A DNA stretch of 64,000 bases, taken from NCBI GenBank assembly GCA_946887075.1, contig CAMPKA010000010.1, forward strand, positions 1 to 64,000, in the 5' to 3' direction. Of the stretch, positions 42,634 to 51,789 are shown piece after piece. The first letter of the stretch is position 1, and each line of letters opens with the position of its first letter. The translations under genes were made by a program, and so were the position numbers. This DNA comes from an uncultured Salinimicrobium sp. Lineage in GTDB: Bacteria > Bacteroidota > Bacteroidia > Flavobacteriales > Flavobacteriaceae. The notes beneath the pieces are model-generated. The model was not told the origin of the DNA, searched no databases, and saw nothing but the letters and a program-made list of their open reading frames with translations.

Positions 42634-44031
42634 ATGAGCTTATCAGCAACTGATTTTAATTCCGCAAATAAAAAGTCCCGCAAAAAAGTTCTCGTTCTCG
42701 GAGCTGGTCTGGCGGGACTGGCGGCTGCGTGGGAACTTCAGAAATCCGGTAATGATGTATTGGTTCTTGAAGCCAGACAACGACCTGGCGGACGGGTATC
42801 AACAATAAGTAAACTCTTTGCTCCGGGACTGTCGATCGAGGAGGGGGCAGCAGCGTTTTCCGAGTCCTATACTTATGCTATGGCCCTGATCGAAGAATTT
42901 GGTCTGGAACGGATTCCATATTCCATGCCCAGCGCTCCAGTTACTTATATGCTTCAGGGTAAAAGATTCAACGTCGGCGCCGGTGAATCCGTTACATGGC
43001 CTTACGAGCTTACTCGGGAGGAGCAGGAATTGGGTCCTTTTGGCATCGTACAAAAATACCTCATGGATACGCTGCCCCCGGAGATACAGGATCCGGATAA
43101 ATGGGAACGACGTCCGCTTCTGGGGATGGACGATACCAGCCTGAAAGAATACCTTCGTAGTAAAGGTGCCAGCCAGGGTGCAGTGGAGCTGGTGAGGAAT
43201 ACGATGTGGTTTGCGGCGGTGCCAGATCGAACTTCTGGCTTGTCAATGGCCGTATCAGACATGGGAATGTTTATGAGCGGAAGACCTTTTCTCCTCAAGG
43301 ACGGCAATGACAGTCTTCCACGTGCAATGGCAAAAAAAATGGAAGGCAGTATCAGATATGGAATTCATGTAACAGAGGTTTTGGATACAGGGAGGGCAGT
43401 AAAAGTCTCCGGCAGGACCGGGGATACCACAGTGATACACGAAGCGGATGAAGTGATTATAGCAGTACCTCTGAAAGTCCTGGAGCGCCTGAATTTCGAA
43501 CCCTCCTTACCTGATAACAAGAAATCAGCAGTTTCCAATATGCCGGTTCTGAACCTGACCCGAACGGTACTACAGGTGAAGAAACCTTATTGGCAGGAGC
43601 AGGGGGAATCCGGATTGGCTTTTACTGATCTTCCCATAGGCCAGGTTAATGCGTATCTCAATATGACCGATCCGGCAGTGTCTCCTGCCCTTTTGGAAAG
43701 TTATACTGCCGGTCCCTCGGCGGAGCGGTTTTCCGGAATTCCGGAGCTGGAGATTCTACAGAAAGTGGGCCAGGAAATGGAGGAGATCCATCCTGGCCTG
43801 ATGCAAAACTATCAAAAAGGGTACCTGAAGGAATGGGGATCAGATCCCTATGCTCTTGGCGGTCCGAGCTGGCCTGCTCCCGGGGATGTGGAAAAATACC
43901 TCAAAACCCTGCAGGAGCCTGTGGGAAGACTACATTTTGCAGGAGAATATACCAGTATCCTGAGAAGTACCATGGAAGGCGCTCTCCGGTCGGGTGCACG
44001 AGCAGCTCGGGAAGTCTGTGAGAGAAGCTAA
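42634..44031 (+). CDS. FAD-dependent amine oxidase (protoporphyrinogen-oxidase superfamily)
   Basis: 465-residue flavoenzyme. FAD-binding VLVLGAGLAGLAAAWELQKSGNDVLVLEARQRPGGRV is near the N-terminus. The C-terminal FAD block HFAGEYTS...STMEGALRSGARAAREV is typical of monoamine or polyamine oxidases. The GG motif after the dinucleotide fold is intact. It lies after hemN, so a role in heme synthesis (HemG/HemY-like) is tempting, but sequence fits generic flavin amine oxidases better. No signal peptide is visible, so it is probably cytoplasmic. Confidence 0.82.
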   Translation: MSLSATDFNSANKKSRKKVLVLGAGLAGLAAAWELQKSGNDVLVLEARQRPGGRVSTISKLFAPGLSIEEGAAAFSESYTYAMALIEEFGLERIPYSMPSAPVTYMLQGKRFNVGAGESVTWPYELTREEQELGPFGIVQKYLMDTLPPEIQDPDKWERRPLLGMDDTSLKEYLRSKGASQGAVELVRNTMWFAAVPDRTSGLSMAVSDMGMFMSGRPFLLKDGNDSLPRAMAKKMEGSIRYGIHVTEVLDTGRAVKVSGRTGDTTVIHEADEVIIAVPLKVLERLNFEPSLPDNKKSAVSNMPVLNLTRTVLQVKKPYWQEQGESGLAFTDLPIGQVNAYLNMTDPAVSPALLESYTAGPSAERFSGIPELEILQKVGQEMEEIHPGLMQNYQKGYLKEWGSDPYALGGPSWPAPGDVEKYLKTLQEPVGRLHFAGEYTSILRSTMEGALRSGARAAREVCERS

Positions 44032-44058
44032 ACCACTGTAGCCTTGCCAATACTGTCT

Positions 44059-44550
44059 TCAGCCCAATTCCTTCTCCAGGTCCTGAAGGTCAAGAGGCCT
44101 GGTGAACATTCCAAGGGAGCCGTCAGCATTTACTGGCCATTGCTCTTTCGGCCTGTCCCGGTACAGTTCCAGGCCATTACCGTCTGGGTCCCGCAGGTAT
44201 AAAGCCTCGGAAACACCGTGGTCACTGGCTCCCTCTAAAGGGTAGGATTCCCGTTTCAAGCGCTGGTAAATAATAGCCAGATCTCTTCTGGTTGGATACA
44301 GAATGGCCGTGTGGTAAAGACCTACCCCTGCTACCGGGGCGGGTGGAGCACCTTTACTGTGCCAGGTGTTCAGGCCTATGTGATGATGGTATCCTCCTGC
44401 GGAAACAAAGGCTGCCTGAGTTCCATAGGTGGTGGTGAGTTCAAACCCAAGGAGGTCGCAGTAGAACTCAAGGGATCGCTCGAGATCTGCGACCTTGAGA
44501 TGTACATGGCCGATCCGGGTTTTAGCCGGCACCTGATATCCTTCATCCAT
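44059..44550 (-). CDS. VOC (glyoxalase/dioxygenase-fold) family protein
   Basis: 163-residue two-module VOC protein. Module 1 begins RIGHVHLKVADLERSLEFYCDLLGFELTTTYGTQAAFVSAGGYHHHIGLNTW and module 2 GLYHTAILYPTRRDLAIIYQRLKRE, ending DPDGNGLELYRDRP. Metal ligands expected in this fold are H in GHVHLKV, H in YHHHIGLN, H in YHTAI and E in LELY. ATG 44550 gives MDEGYQVPAKTRIGHVHLKV; the frame further upstream is less likely. Substrate is unknown; it resembles catechol-dioxygenase-type VOC proteins. Confidence 0.85.
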   Translation of the reverse strand: MDEGYQVPAKTRIGHVHLKVADLERSLEFYCDLLGFELTTTYGTQAAFVSAGGYHHHIGLNTWHSKGAPPAPVAGVGLYHTAILYPTRRDLAIIYQRLKRESYPLEGASDHGVSEALYLRDPDGNGLELYRDRPKEQWPVNADGSLGMFTRPLDLQDLEKELG

Positions 44551-44657
44551 GACTCGAGTAATGGGTGTACATTTCTTGCGCCAGAACAACTGGAGCAGTT
44601 ACTAAGATAAAGACAATTTACCCAAAGATTTGCCTTAAAGAGAGGTTTTCTCAACCT

Positions 44658-45626
44658 TTACATCCAGACCTTCACCTTGTTCTCCACGGGTTCTATCGTC
44701 CTGAGGTAGGAATAGATGGCTTTCAGATCTGCCTCTGTCATACCTGCAAACAGGGTCCAGGGCATGATCGTATTCATCTGCCCCTCTTTCAGTTTTTTGG
44801 CGGCTTCGGGATGCTGAAATGCCTTGAATCTCGCGAGGAAATCAGCTTCACTCCAGGCACCTATACCTGTGGCCTTGTCAGGAGTAATATTGGCAGAACG
44901 AAGAACGCCTGCCGGCATCTTGAATTCCCTTCCTCCCGCAAAGGCTTTCTCGAGAACCAGTTCTCCCTTTTCAGCTGGGGTGTGACATTCCATGCAACTC
45001 GCGGCATTGGTGAGATATGCCCCGTACCTTACCTGATCTGATGGATCCGGAATGGTAACCAGGGATGGTTCTTGGGGAATCGTATTCATGATCAGGTTCA
45101 TTGGGAAATCGGGTTCCGATTCAGGAATTTCTGAGGGTATGGCGGGTAATGTTCTCAGGTAGGCAATGATGGCATAGATATCCTCCCTGTCCATTTTCCG
45201 GTAAAAGCTATAGGGCATCACCGGAAATAAAGCTTTACCCTCCCGGTTCACACCGGTCGTAATTGCGCGGAAGATCTCTCCGTCTGTCCAATCCCCGAGA
45301 TTCGCGGGAGTCAGGTTCCTCGAGTAAAATTTTCCTGGGAATCCCATTTCCGGTCCAAAGTATTCTCCTCCCTTCCCAAGGGTGCCTTCGACTATTGGGG
45401 CAGAATAACGGCTCCAGTCCCTGGTGGAGTGGCAGTCCATACAGCCGGTGACGTGGTTCGCGAGATATCGGCCTCTTTCAATTCTTTCCGGGGTGGCCTC
45501 AATACTTAAGTAGGGAGCTGCCTCGACATCCGGCAGGAAAAACCTCAGGTAAAGTATTCCTGCTACTATGGTGATGGCTATCACCAAAAAAAGGTAACCG
45601 AGGGATTTTTTCAGTTTTGATTTCAT
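44658..45626 (-). CDS. Membrane-anchored diheme cytochrome c
   Basis: 322-residue protein with an N-terminal anchor (about 9-31) and two cytochrome c domains. Heme sites are C62-x2-C65-H66 (CMDCH) and C211-x2-C214-H215 (CMECH). Likely distal Met ligands lie in MPYSFY (first half) and MPWTLF (second half). It should carry electrons in the periplasm, perhaps to a dehydrogenase or oxidase not encoded here. ATG 45626 (MKSKLKKSLGYLFLV) is used instead of the longer frame to 45665. It shares its strand with the VOC gene but is separated by 107 bp. Confidence 0.9.
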   Translation of the reverse strand: MKSKLKKSLGYLFLVIAITIVAGILYLRFFLPDVEAAPYLSIEATPERIERGRYLANHVTGCMDCHSTRDWSRYSAPIVEGTLGKGGEYFGPEMGFPGKFYSRNLTPANLGDWTDGEIFRAITTGVNREGKALFPVMPYSFYRKMDREDIYAIIAYLRTLPAIPSEIPESEPDFPMNLIMNTIPQEPSLVTIPDPSDQVRYGAYLTNAASCMECHTPAEKGELVLEKAFAGGREFKMPAGVLRSANITPDKATGIGAWSEADFLARFKAFQHPEAAKKLKEGQMNTIMPWTLFAGMTEADLKAIYSYLRTIEPVENKVKVWM

Positions 45627-45757
45627 ATGGATCAGTTTCAGGTGAATGTATAGCCAACTTAGCACATTTTCAGTTTATAAAGCACTGACTCTTAGGATTT
45701 TCGATAAAATCCGCTTTTTCACGGATGAGAAAACCCCGGCAGGGGCCTTCAAGTAAT

Positions 45758-45790
45758 TTTGGTAATTAAAATCTGCTTCACCTATATTTG
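45758..45790 (+). promoter_or_regulatory. Consensus Bacteroidota promoter of the alanine symporter gene
   Basis: TTTG (45758-45761), 21 bp, then TATATTTG (45783-45790) match -33 and -7 elements at normal spacing. The ATG at 45795 is only 4 bp past the -7 element, so transcription would start at or next to the initiation codon. Confidence 0.72.
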
Positions 45791-45794
45791 TGGC

Positions 45795-47180
45795 ATGGCC
45801 GAGCTCGACTCCCTTATCGCGGAATTTGCATCTTTGGTTTGGGGGCTGCCCCTGTTGATACTCCTGATCGGAGGAGGCCTTTATCTTTTGGTCATCTCCC
45901 GTTTCATACCCTTTCGTTACCTGGGACATTCCCTTCAGGTGCTCCGGGGTAAATATGATGATCCTGACGATCCTGGAGAAATCAGTCATTTTAAAGCGCT
46001 TTCAACGGCCCTTGCTTCTACAATAGGCATGGGAAATATCGCAGGAGTCGCTGTAGCCATCTCTATTGGAGGACCCGGGGCCATGTTCTGGTTATGGATC
46101 AGTGCCATAGTCGGAATGGCTACCAAATTTTTCACCAACACCCTGGCTTTAATGTACAGGGGCAGGGACAGTGAAGGAAAGATACAGGGCGGGCCGATGT
46201 ATTTCATTACAGAAGGCCTGGGAAAAAAATGGTGGCCGATGGCCGCTTTTTTCAGTGTCGCAGGCCTGGTGGGCGCTTTACCCGTTTTTAATGTAAACCA
46301 GCTCACGCAGGCGATCAATTTCATCCTGCTGGAACCCAACGGGGTCGAAGTAGGGTTTGGAACGGACCTGATCATCGGTCTGGTACTGGTGGGGATCACC
46401 TCTCTGGTCATTTTCGGAGGACTTGATCGCATTAGCAAAACTGCCGGAAAACTGGTGCCTGCGATGGTAGCCCTTTATTTTGTTGCCGTTCTGATCATTC
46501 TTTTGGTCCATATAGATGAGGTGCCTTATTATCTGGGACTGGTTTTTACCGATGCTTTCGCAGCGGAGCATTTTGCCGGAGATGCCTTTCTCGGCGGGGC
46601 CCTGGGAGGGCTAATCATCCTCGGGATCAGAAGGGGCGCGTTTTCCAATGAAGCAGGAATCGGAACCGCTCCGATGGCCCATGGGGCGGCAAAGACAGAC
46701 GAGCCGGTACGCGAGGGACTGGTAGCCATGCTTGGTCCGGCTATAGATACCCTGGTGGTTTGTTCTCTTACCGGGTTTGCCATCCTGGTGACCGGGGTCT
46801 GGCAAACCAGGGAGGTTGATGGTGTCAGCCTGACCGCAGCAGCCTTCAGTGAGGCCGTTCCCTTCTATGGAAAATACCTGCTCTTACTTTGTATCGCCGT
46901 ATTCAGCATTTCTTCTCTTTTTACCTATTCCTATTATGGAAGCAAGTGTCTGTCATTTCTTATCGGAGCTGACAAAAAACACTATTACAACTATTTTTAC
47001 GTGCTGAGCATTCTGGTCGGGGCGACCACTACGCTTAGTATGATGATTAATCTGATAGACGGTTTCTTTGCCCTGATGGCTTTTCCAACGATGATCTCGA
47101 CCCTTATTCTTGCCCCTAAAGTGCTGCGGGAGGCAAAGGGGTATTTCAGGAGGCTGAAGGGACATCCAAAAGGCAATTAG
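45795..47180 (+). CDS. Alanine/glycine:cation symporter (AgcS family)
   Basis: 461-residue inner-membrane symporter. Family marks include the conserved STIGMGNIAGVAVAISIGGPGAMFWLWISAIVGMATKF, GGPMYFITEGLGKKWW, and GAFSNEAGIGTAPMAHGAAKTDEPVREGLVAMLGPAIDTLVVC. About ten helices are visible. It imports alanine or glycine with Na+. The ATG at 45795 was chosen because the in-frame TTG at 45759 overlaps the -33 element. The next gene is convergent, 2 bp away. Confidence 0.94.
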   Translation: MAELDSLIAEFASLVWGLPLLILLIGGGLYLLVISRFIPFRYLGHSLQVLRGKYDDPDDPGEISHFKALSTALASTIGMGNIAGVAVAISIGGPGAMFWLWISAIVGMATKFFTNTLALMYRGRDSEGKIQGGPMYFITEGLGKKWWPMAAFFSVAGLVGALPVFNVNQLTQAINFILLEPNGVEVGFGTDLIIGLVLVGITSLVIFGGLDRISKTAGKLVPAMVALYFVAVLIILLVHIDEVPYYLGLVFTDAFAAEHFAGDAFLGGALGGLIILGIRRGAFSNEAGIGTAPMAHGAAKTDEPVREGLVAMLGPAIDTLVVCSLTGFAILVTGVWQTREVDGVSLTAAAFSEAVPFYGKYLLLLCIAVFSISSLFTYSYYGSKCLSFLIGADKKHYYNYFYVLSILVGATTTLSMMINLIDGFFALMAFPTMISTLILAPKVLREAKGYFRRLKGHPKGN

Positions 47181-47182
47181 GC

Positions 47183-48229
47183 CTATTGGAATGGCAGCGC
47201 CCTGCGCTCCTGGTGGCTCAGGTAGGCCAATTCGACTACTTTTATCACGTCCCGGGCTTCTTCAGCGGTTACGGCAGGAGGTGTGCCTTCGGTTATCGCC
47301 TGATGCAGTCCGATATAAACCTGCCGATAATCTCCCCTTCTGCTCCTGAAAAACATCTCCTCCTCGGTGGTGTTGAGCTTCCCCCAGATCCCTTTTGGTT
47401 CTTTTCCCCAATCAGGCCTGTCAGTTGGACTAAGGCCGGCTTTCAGCGCCTCTTCCTGCACATCCACACCTTTCTTCACAAAGGAACCCTTAGTGCCATG
47501 AAGCGAATAGGTATATCCCTTTTCTTTGACAAGCATGCCTGAACACAACCTCACCCGCAGATCGGGGTAGAGGAGAAGGAGTTCGAAATTGTCGGGTACT
47601 TCGGCTGAGTCCCGCTGGGTTCGGATGTCTGCAAAGATCTCCTGTGGGGGCCCGAAAAGGTGCAGCGCCTGGTCGATCAAATGACTCCCCAGATCGTAAA
47701 GTATTCCGGATCCTGGAATCTGGGTCTGTTCCTTCCAACCTTCCTTAACAGAGCTCCTGAACCTGTCAAACCGGGACTCATAATCGACAAGTCGGCCAAG
47801 ATGGCCCTCGGAAAGAATTCTTTTCACAGTTCGGAAGTCACTGTCCCATCTCCGGTTATGGTTGACGCTGAGAACAACCTGTTTTTGACTCGCCAAGTTG
47901 ATGAGCTGATCAGCCTGTTCGGACGTAACGGTAAAAGGTTTCTCCACCAGTACATTTTTCCCGGCTTCAAGTGCCTTTTTGGCTGTTGGGAAATGCAGGT
48001 GATTGGGAAGCAGGATGACGAATAGGTCAATGTCCTGGGCGAGGAGCAGGGAATTCAGGTCTTCCGTGATTACAACCTCTGGAAAATCTCGCCGGGCGGC
48101 CTGGACATTCCCGGGACTTGAGGTCAGGATGTGGGTAACGTCATATTGCGGAAGGCTTCTGATGATCGGGGCGTTATAGACACTTCCTCCTGAGCCATAA
48201 CCGATAAGTGCGGTTCGGATCTGTTCCAT
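47183..48229 (-). CDS. Gfo/Idh/MocA-family oxidoreductase
   Basis: 348-residue NAD(P)-dependent dehydrogenase. The Rossmann start ALIGYGSGGSVYNAPII and the catalytic EKP motif in VLVEKPFTVTSEQAD are clear. Then HNRRWDSDFRTVKRIL and the C-terminal sheet with GSHLIDQALHLFG follow; this placement of His with Asp fits family active sites. It resembles oxidoreductases acting on sugars or cyclitols; the substrate is unknown. It is transcribed toward the symporter gene end. Confidence 0.9.
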   Translation of the reverse strand: MEQIRTALIGYGSGGSVYNAPIIRSLPQYDVTHILTSSPGNVQAARRDFPEVVITEDLNSLLLAQDIDLFVILLPNHLHFPTAKKALEAGKNVLVEKPFTVTSEQADQLINLASQKQVVLSVNHNRRWDSDFRTVKRILSEGHLGRLVDYESRFDRFRSSVKEGWKEQTQIPGSGILYDLGSHLIDQALHLFGPPQEIFADIRTQRDSAEVPDNFELLLLYPDLRVRLCSGMLVKEKGYTYSLHGTKGSFVKKGVDVQEEALKAGLSPTDRPDWGKEPKGIWGKLNTTEEEMFFRSRRGDYRQVYIGLHQAITEGTPPAVTAEEARDVIKVVELAYLSHQERRALPFQ

Positions 48230-48419
48230 CTTTTTCCCCCAAGATAAGCTTTATTTGATGGGACGCAAAACCCGCAGATCTTCAAGTAATGGGATGGGAG
48301 CGATCCAGGAAAGGACTGTCCCAGATGCCTGAAAAACAACTCAGGCAGAACCCGTATCGGGATATTTTCAAAAATGAGCCGTACCAGTTCGATTGGGAAC
48401 GAGGATGCTGAAGCCGCTC

Positions 48420-51170
48420 CTATTGGGCCTTTCCTTCTGCCAATTCGAGCTGTTCTGTACGGGTAACGATCGTACGAATAATATCATCGAGTTCGCAGGC
48501 TGACTGTCGGAGGTGTAGGAGTATCTCCTCCCGGGTCATGAGCTTCTCAGATCCCTCCTCAAGAAGGTCAAGAAGCCCCTGAATGCGAACCAGGGGTGCC
48601 CGGACCAGGTGAGATTGTTCCCATGCGATCTTCTTCAGGAGTTTGTTCTGACGCTGGATCTTTCGCAGCAGCGTTCTGGAATGGGTCACGTCCAGAACTG
48701 CCCCGACCATCCTGATAGCATTGCCCTTCTCATCTCGAAAAATGAATCCACGGTCACTGACGAAAGCGGTTGTTCCGTCCGCCTTGATGATGCGATATTC
48801 CAGTCTCCATTTTTTCACTCCCGGGTCAGCCAAAGCCTCCTGAAGGGACCTGGTCATTTTTTCCCGGTCTGCCCTCGCCACTTTTTTGATCCAGAAGGAA
48901 TGAACTGTCGTTGCAATTTCAGTATCATACCCAAAGATTTTTTTATATCCGTTGCTTCTCACAACGGAATCGGTTGTGATATCCCAGTCCCAGATCATTT
49001 CGTTGGTCGCCTTCATCGCCATTTTAAATCGCTGATTGGCAATCCTCAGGGCTTCCTTCTTGGCGGTGAGTTCCGAAATATCGCTGGCGGCCCCAATCAA
49101 CCGGATGGCATTTCCGTCGCAATCCCTGAGAATATAACCTTTGTCGACAATTCTTGCATAGGATCCGTCTGCCCTTCGGAACCGGAATTCCGAACGGATA
49201 TAGTTCTGATTCCTGTCCTTGAATGCACGGAGCAGACGGGTGAGTTCCTTTCTCCTGTCCTCAGGGTGCATGTTTGGAAGCCAGAAGTTGTCCTTGTTTA
49301 CCTCTTCAGAAGTGTAGCCGAAAAATTCCTCCCGGCTTCGATGGAACCTGGTTACCTTTCGGTTTTTCAAGTCCCAATCATAAATCAGGTCCTGGGTGGC
49401 CGTGGCGGCAAGTTGATAGCGTTCATTGATATGTTCGATCTCCCGCGCCTGTTCAATAATCGTCGTGATATCTCTTGAGTTGATAACGATACCCCTGACC
49501 GCTGGTTCGCGGAGCATGTTGGTCGCCACCGTCTGGAACCAACGGTATTCCCCTTTGTTATTCCTGATCCTGAAAGGAGCAACATTGACCTGTTTTTGAG
49601 ATCTCAGCTGCTCGAACTGGAGCTGGACCCGCTGAAAATCTTCAGGATGAACATAGTCTGCAGCCGGCTGCCCGATCAACTCCTGAGGGATCAGCCCTAA
49701 AAGATTTTTGTAGTTGTCACTGGTGAAGATATACCTTCCCCGGAGATCAAGGACACCGATTAGATCTGAACCCTCCTGTACCAGGGCACGGAACTTGCGC
49801 TCGCTTATCTTGAGTTCCTTTTCGCTTTTCCAGGCCTTTTCCAGGGCGGCCTGTTTTTCAAATGCATTGGTCAGGTTCTGGGTCAGCGTCTTCAGAAAGG
49901 AGATCTCCTCTTCTTTCCAATGTCTTTCATTGCTGCAGTCATCGAAGCCGATGAATCCATGTAGCTGCTCCTCGACGAAGATCGGAAGGAGGAGCATGGA
50001 TTTAATCTCTTCATCTTCAAAAATGTCCTTCAGCATTCCCGGTTTCAGGTCGCTCAGGGTTGCTACAAAGGGAAGATTTTGCACCAGCGGAGCCGTAATC
50101 TCAGCTATGGTCCGCAGGGGCATCCGCTGCAGGTCCGGATTCTCGATCTGGGGTGTGGCATTGTCACTGCACCACTCGACCTTCTGGCTGATCAGGATTT
50201 CTCCTGTTACCGCATCCCGGTCCGCTCCGAAATAATACATCCTGTCAGCTGAAATAGTTTCCGCAATTACCTGAAAGGTATCCTGGAGGGACTCCTGATC
50301 GAAATCGCGCTCCAGCAGATTGTTGATGAAGCTGGCGTGAACCTCCAGAAATCGATTCTTTTCGACTATTTCCTTCCTGCTTCTTCTGAGTTCTGTCACG
50401 TCCTTGGCAATCCCGTGTATCTCCCGTACCTCTCCCTCCATAAACATGGGCATCAACAAGATCTTTAGTATTATTTCTTTTCCTGGACGGGACCGCAGGC
50501 CTGCTTCAAAAGAGGTTATTTTTCCTCCAGAAGCCTTCCGGAAATGACTTTTTACCTTTCTGATCTTCTGAACATCCCAGAGGTCGAAAAAATTCTGCCC
50601 GAGAAGATCCCCACCGGTGCGCCCTGCCATTTCCGTCATTGCTCTGTTGCCATGCAGGAAGTTGCCGTTAAGATCGAGCCGGTAGAGACCGTCAGGATTT
50701 TCCTCCACAAAATTGTGGTATCCGAGTTGGTTGAGGTAAGATTCCTCATGTACGGTATTCCGATGGTTCGGGAAGGCCACCGCCTCTGTATGGATCCTGG
50801 GAAGGTGTAGGATGATCTCAGGATTTCCTGCAGAGCCTCTGACGGGGATATGTTCCACGATAAGATGGCATTTCCTAGATGGTTCTCTTTCCCGGTTCAG
50901 AAACTCGATGGCAGGAAGGTCCACCACATCCTTGTCGCCAGTCTCCATGACCTTAAGAAGGGAAGAAAAAATTGATCGGCACCATTTTTTTTCCGAAGCG
51001 GGACTAAGGGGAAGCGCTTTGAAGATATCTTTGCCCAGGAGATTTTCTCTGCAGGTTCTGGTCAGTTCCAGATAGGAGCTGTTCACCTCGGCAACCAGGA
51101 ACTTTTCCCGGTCATCGATTCTGAGCACCAGACAGGCCACAGGGATGTTCTGAAAGACTGATTTCCACAT
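48420..51170 (-). CDS. Multi-PAS/GAF signalling protein with a HisKA-like end and no ATPase domain
   Basis: 916-residue soluble protein without signal peptide. Domains in order: PAS-like (about 1-125), PAS (150-270), GAF (280-450), and PAS domains at about 455-580, 585-705 and 710-830; the last two have the PAS-PAC tail GNAIRL/MVGA. At the C-terminus, WEQSHLVRAPLVRIQGLLDLL looks like a histidine-kinase dimerisation box with candidate His at 854, but the protein ends about 60 residues later. The HATPase_c blocks (N, G1, G2) are absent, so it cannot autophosphorylate. It may be a phosphoacceptor or scaffold (inference). Confidence 0.88.
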   Translation of the reverse strand: MWKSVFQNIPVACLVLRIDDREKFLVAEVNSSYLELTRTCRENLLGKDIFKALPLSPASEKKWCRSIFSSLLKVMETGDKDVVDLPAIEFLNREREPSRKCHLIVEHIPVRGSAGNPEIILHLPRIHTEAVAFPNHRNTVHEESYLNQLGYHNFVEENPDGLYRLDLNGNFLHGNRAMTEMAGRTGGDLLGQNFFDLWDVQKIRKVKSHFRKASGGKITSFEAGLRSRPGKEIILKILLMPMFMEGEVREIHGIAKDVTELRRSRKEIVEKNRFLEVHASFINNLLERDFDQESLQDTFQVIAETISADRMYYFGADRDAVTGEILISQKVEWCSDNATPQIENPDLQRMPLRTIAEITAPLVQNLPFVATLSDLKPGMLKDIFEDEEIKSMLLLPIFVEEQLHGFIGFDDCSNERHWKEEEISFLKTLTQNLTNAFEKQAALEKAWKSEKELKISERKFRALVQEGSDLIGVLDLRGRYIFTSDNYKNLLGLIPQELIGQPAADYVHPEDFQRVQLQFEQLRSQKQVNVAPFRIRNNKGEYRWFQTVATNMLREPAVRGIVINSRDITTIIEQAREIEHINERYQLAATATQDLIYDWDLKNRKVTRFHRSREEFFGYTSEEVNKDNFWLPNMHPEDRRKELTRLLRAFKDRNQNYIRSEFRFRRADGSYARIVDKGYILRDCDGNAIRLIGAASDISELTAKKEALRIANQRFKMAMKATNEMIWDWDITTDSVVRSNGYKKIFGYDTEIATTVHSFWIKKVARADREKMTRSLQEALADPGVKKWRLEYRIIKADGTTAFVSDRGFIFRDEKGNAIRMVGAVLDVTHSRTLLRKIQRQNKLLKKIAWEQSHLVRAPLVRIQGLLDLLEEGSEKLMTREEILLHLRQSACELDDIIRTIVTRTEQLELAEGKAQ

Positions 51171-51329
51171 AAGATCCTTACAGCATGAGGGAAACAGGAA
51201 GTGTCCTGTTTACTCCATGGGAGGCTGTAACTCTTATAATTTTGTTAAAGATAAGCGAAAAAATATCAATTTCACCGATGATAATGGTATTTCATCGGAT
51301 CTTTTTTTAAAGAGGACCAGAATCGTTGT

Positions 51330-51773
51330 TTATCTCGTTGATGGTACCAGGAGGACCGGGATGTTCAAATCTTCCACGATATCCCCTTCAATGTTGCCCA
51401 CAAAAAGCTGATAGAAGAAGTTGCCCTTGCGATGGGTGACGATGACGAGATCCGCAGGAATTTCACTGACCTTTTTGAAGATGACCTCAGCAGAGTTGCC
51501 GGGAATTTCCAAACCCTGGACCTTCAGGCCCCTTTCTTTGAAATGAGCAGTGATTCTGCTCAGGTCAGACCATTCCCCCTCTTGGTCGGTTGAAGCTGAA
51601 TCCCGGGCGTACTGCGGGGTGGCTTCAAGACCGGCAAAACCTCGGGGATCGGGAGGTGATAGCTGAAGGACCCAGATCCTGGCGCCGAATGCCCAGGCAA
51701 GTTCTTCAGCACGAGCCACGGCTACCTCTGAGGTCCGTCCGTCTCCTAAAGTCAGTAGAATGTTTTTCATCAT
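51330..51773 (-). CDS. Universal stress protein (UspA family)
   Basis: 147-residue UspA-fold protein: MKNILLTLGDGRTSEVAVARAEELAWAFGARIWVLQL at the N-terminus and PADLVIVTHRKGNFFYQLFVGNIEGDIVEDLNIPVLLV at the C-terminus. The ATP-binding G-x2-G-x9-G-(S/T) is only loosely matched (the usual GS is not seen), so nucleotide binding is uncertain. It lies 16 bp after the S9 peptidase gene on the same strand, so the two probably share a transcript. Two ATGs are adjacent; the first is used. Confidence 0.85.
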   Translation of the reverse strand: MMKNILLTLGDGRTSEVAVARAEELAWAFGARIWVLQLSPPDPRGFAGLEATPQYARDSASTDQEGEWSDLSRITAHFKERGLKVQGLEIPGNSAEVIFKKVSEIPADLVIVTHRKGNFFYQLFVGNIEGDIVEDLNIPVLLVPSTR

Positions 51774-51789
51774 TTTGCCTGGTTAGACC

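Noticed and set aside
42634..44031. Assignment of the flavin oxidase as HemG
   Set aside because: Position near hemN is suggestive, but the sequence fits general amine oxidases; left unnamed.
45675..45989. Minus-strand ORF across the symporter promoter
   Set aside because: It overlaps the consensus promoter and the symporter start and has no family signature.
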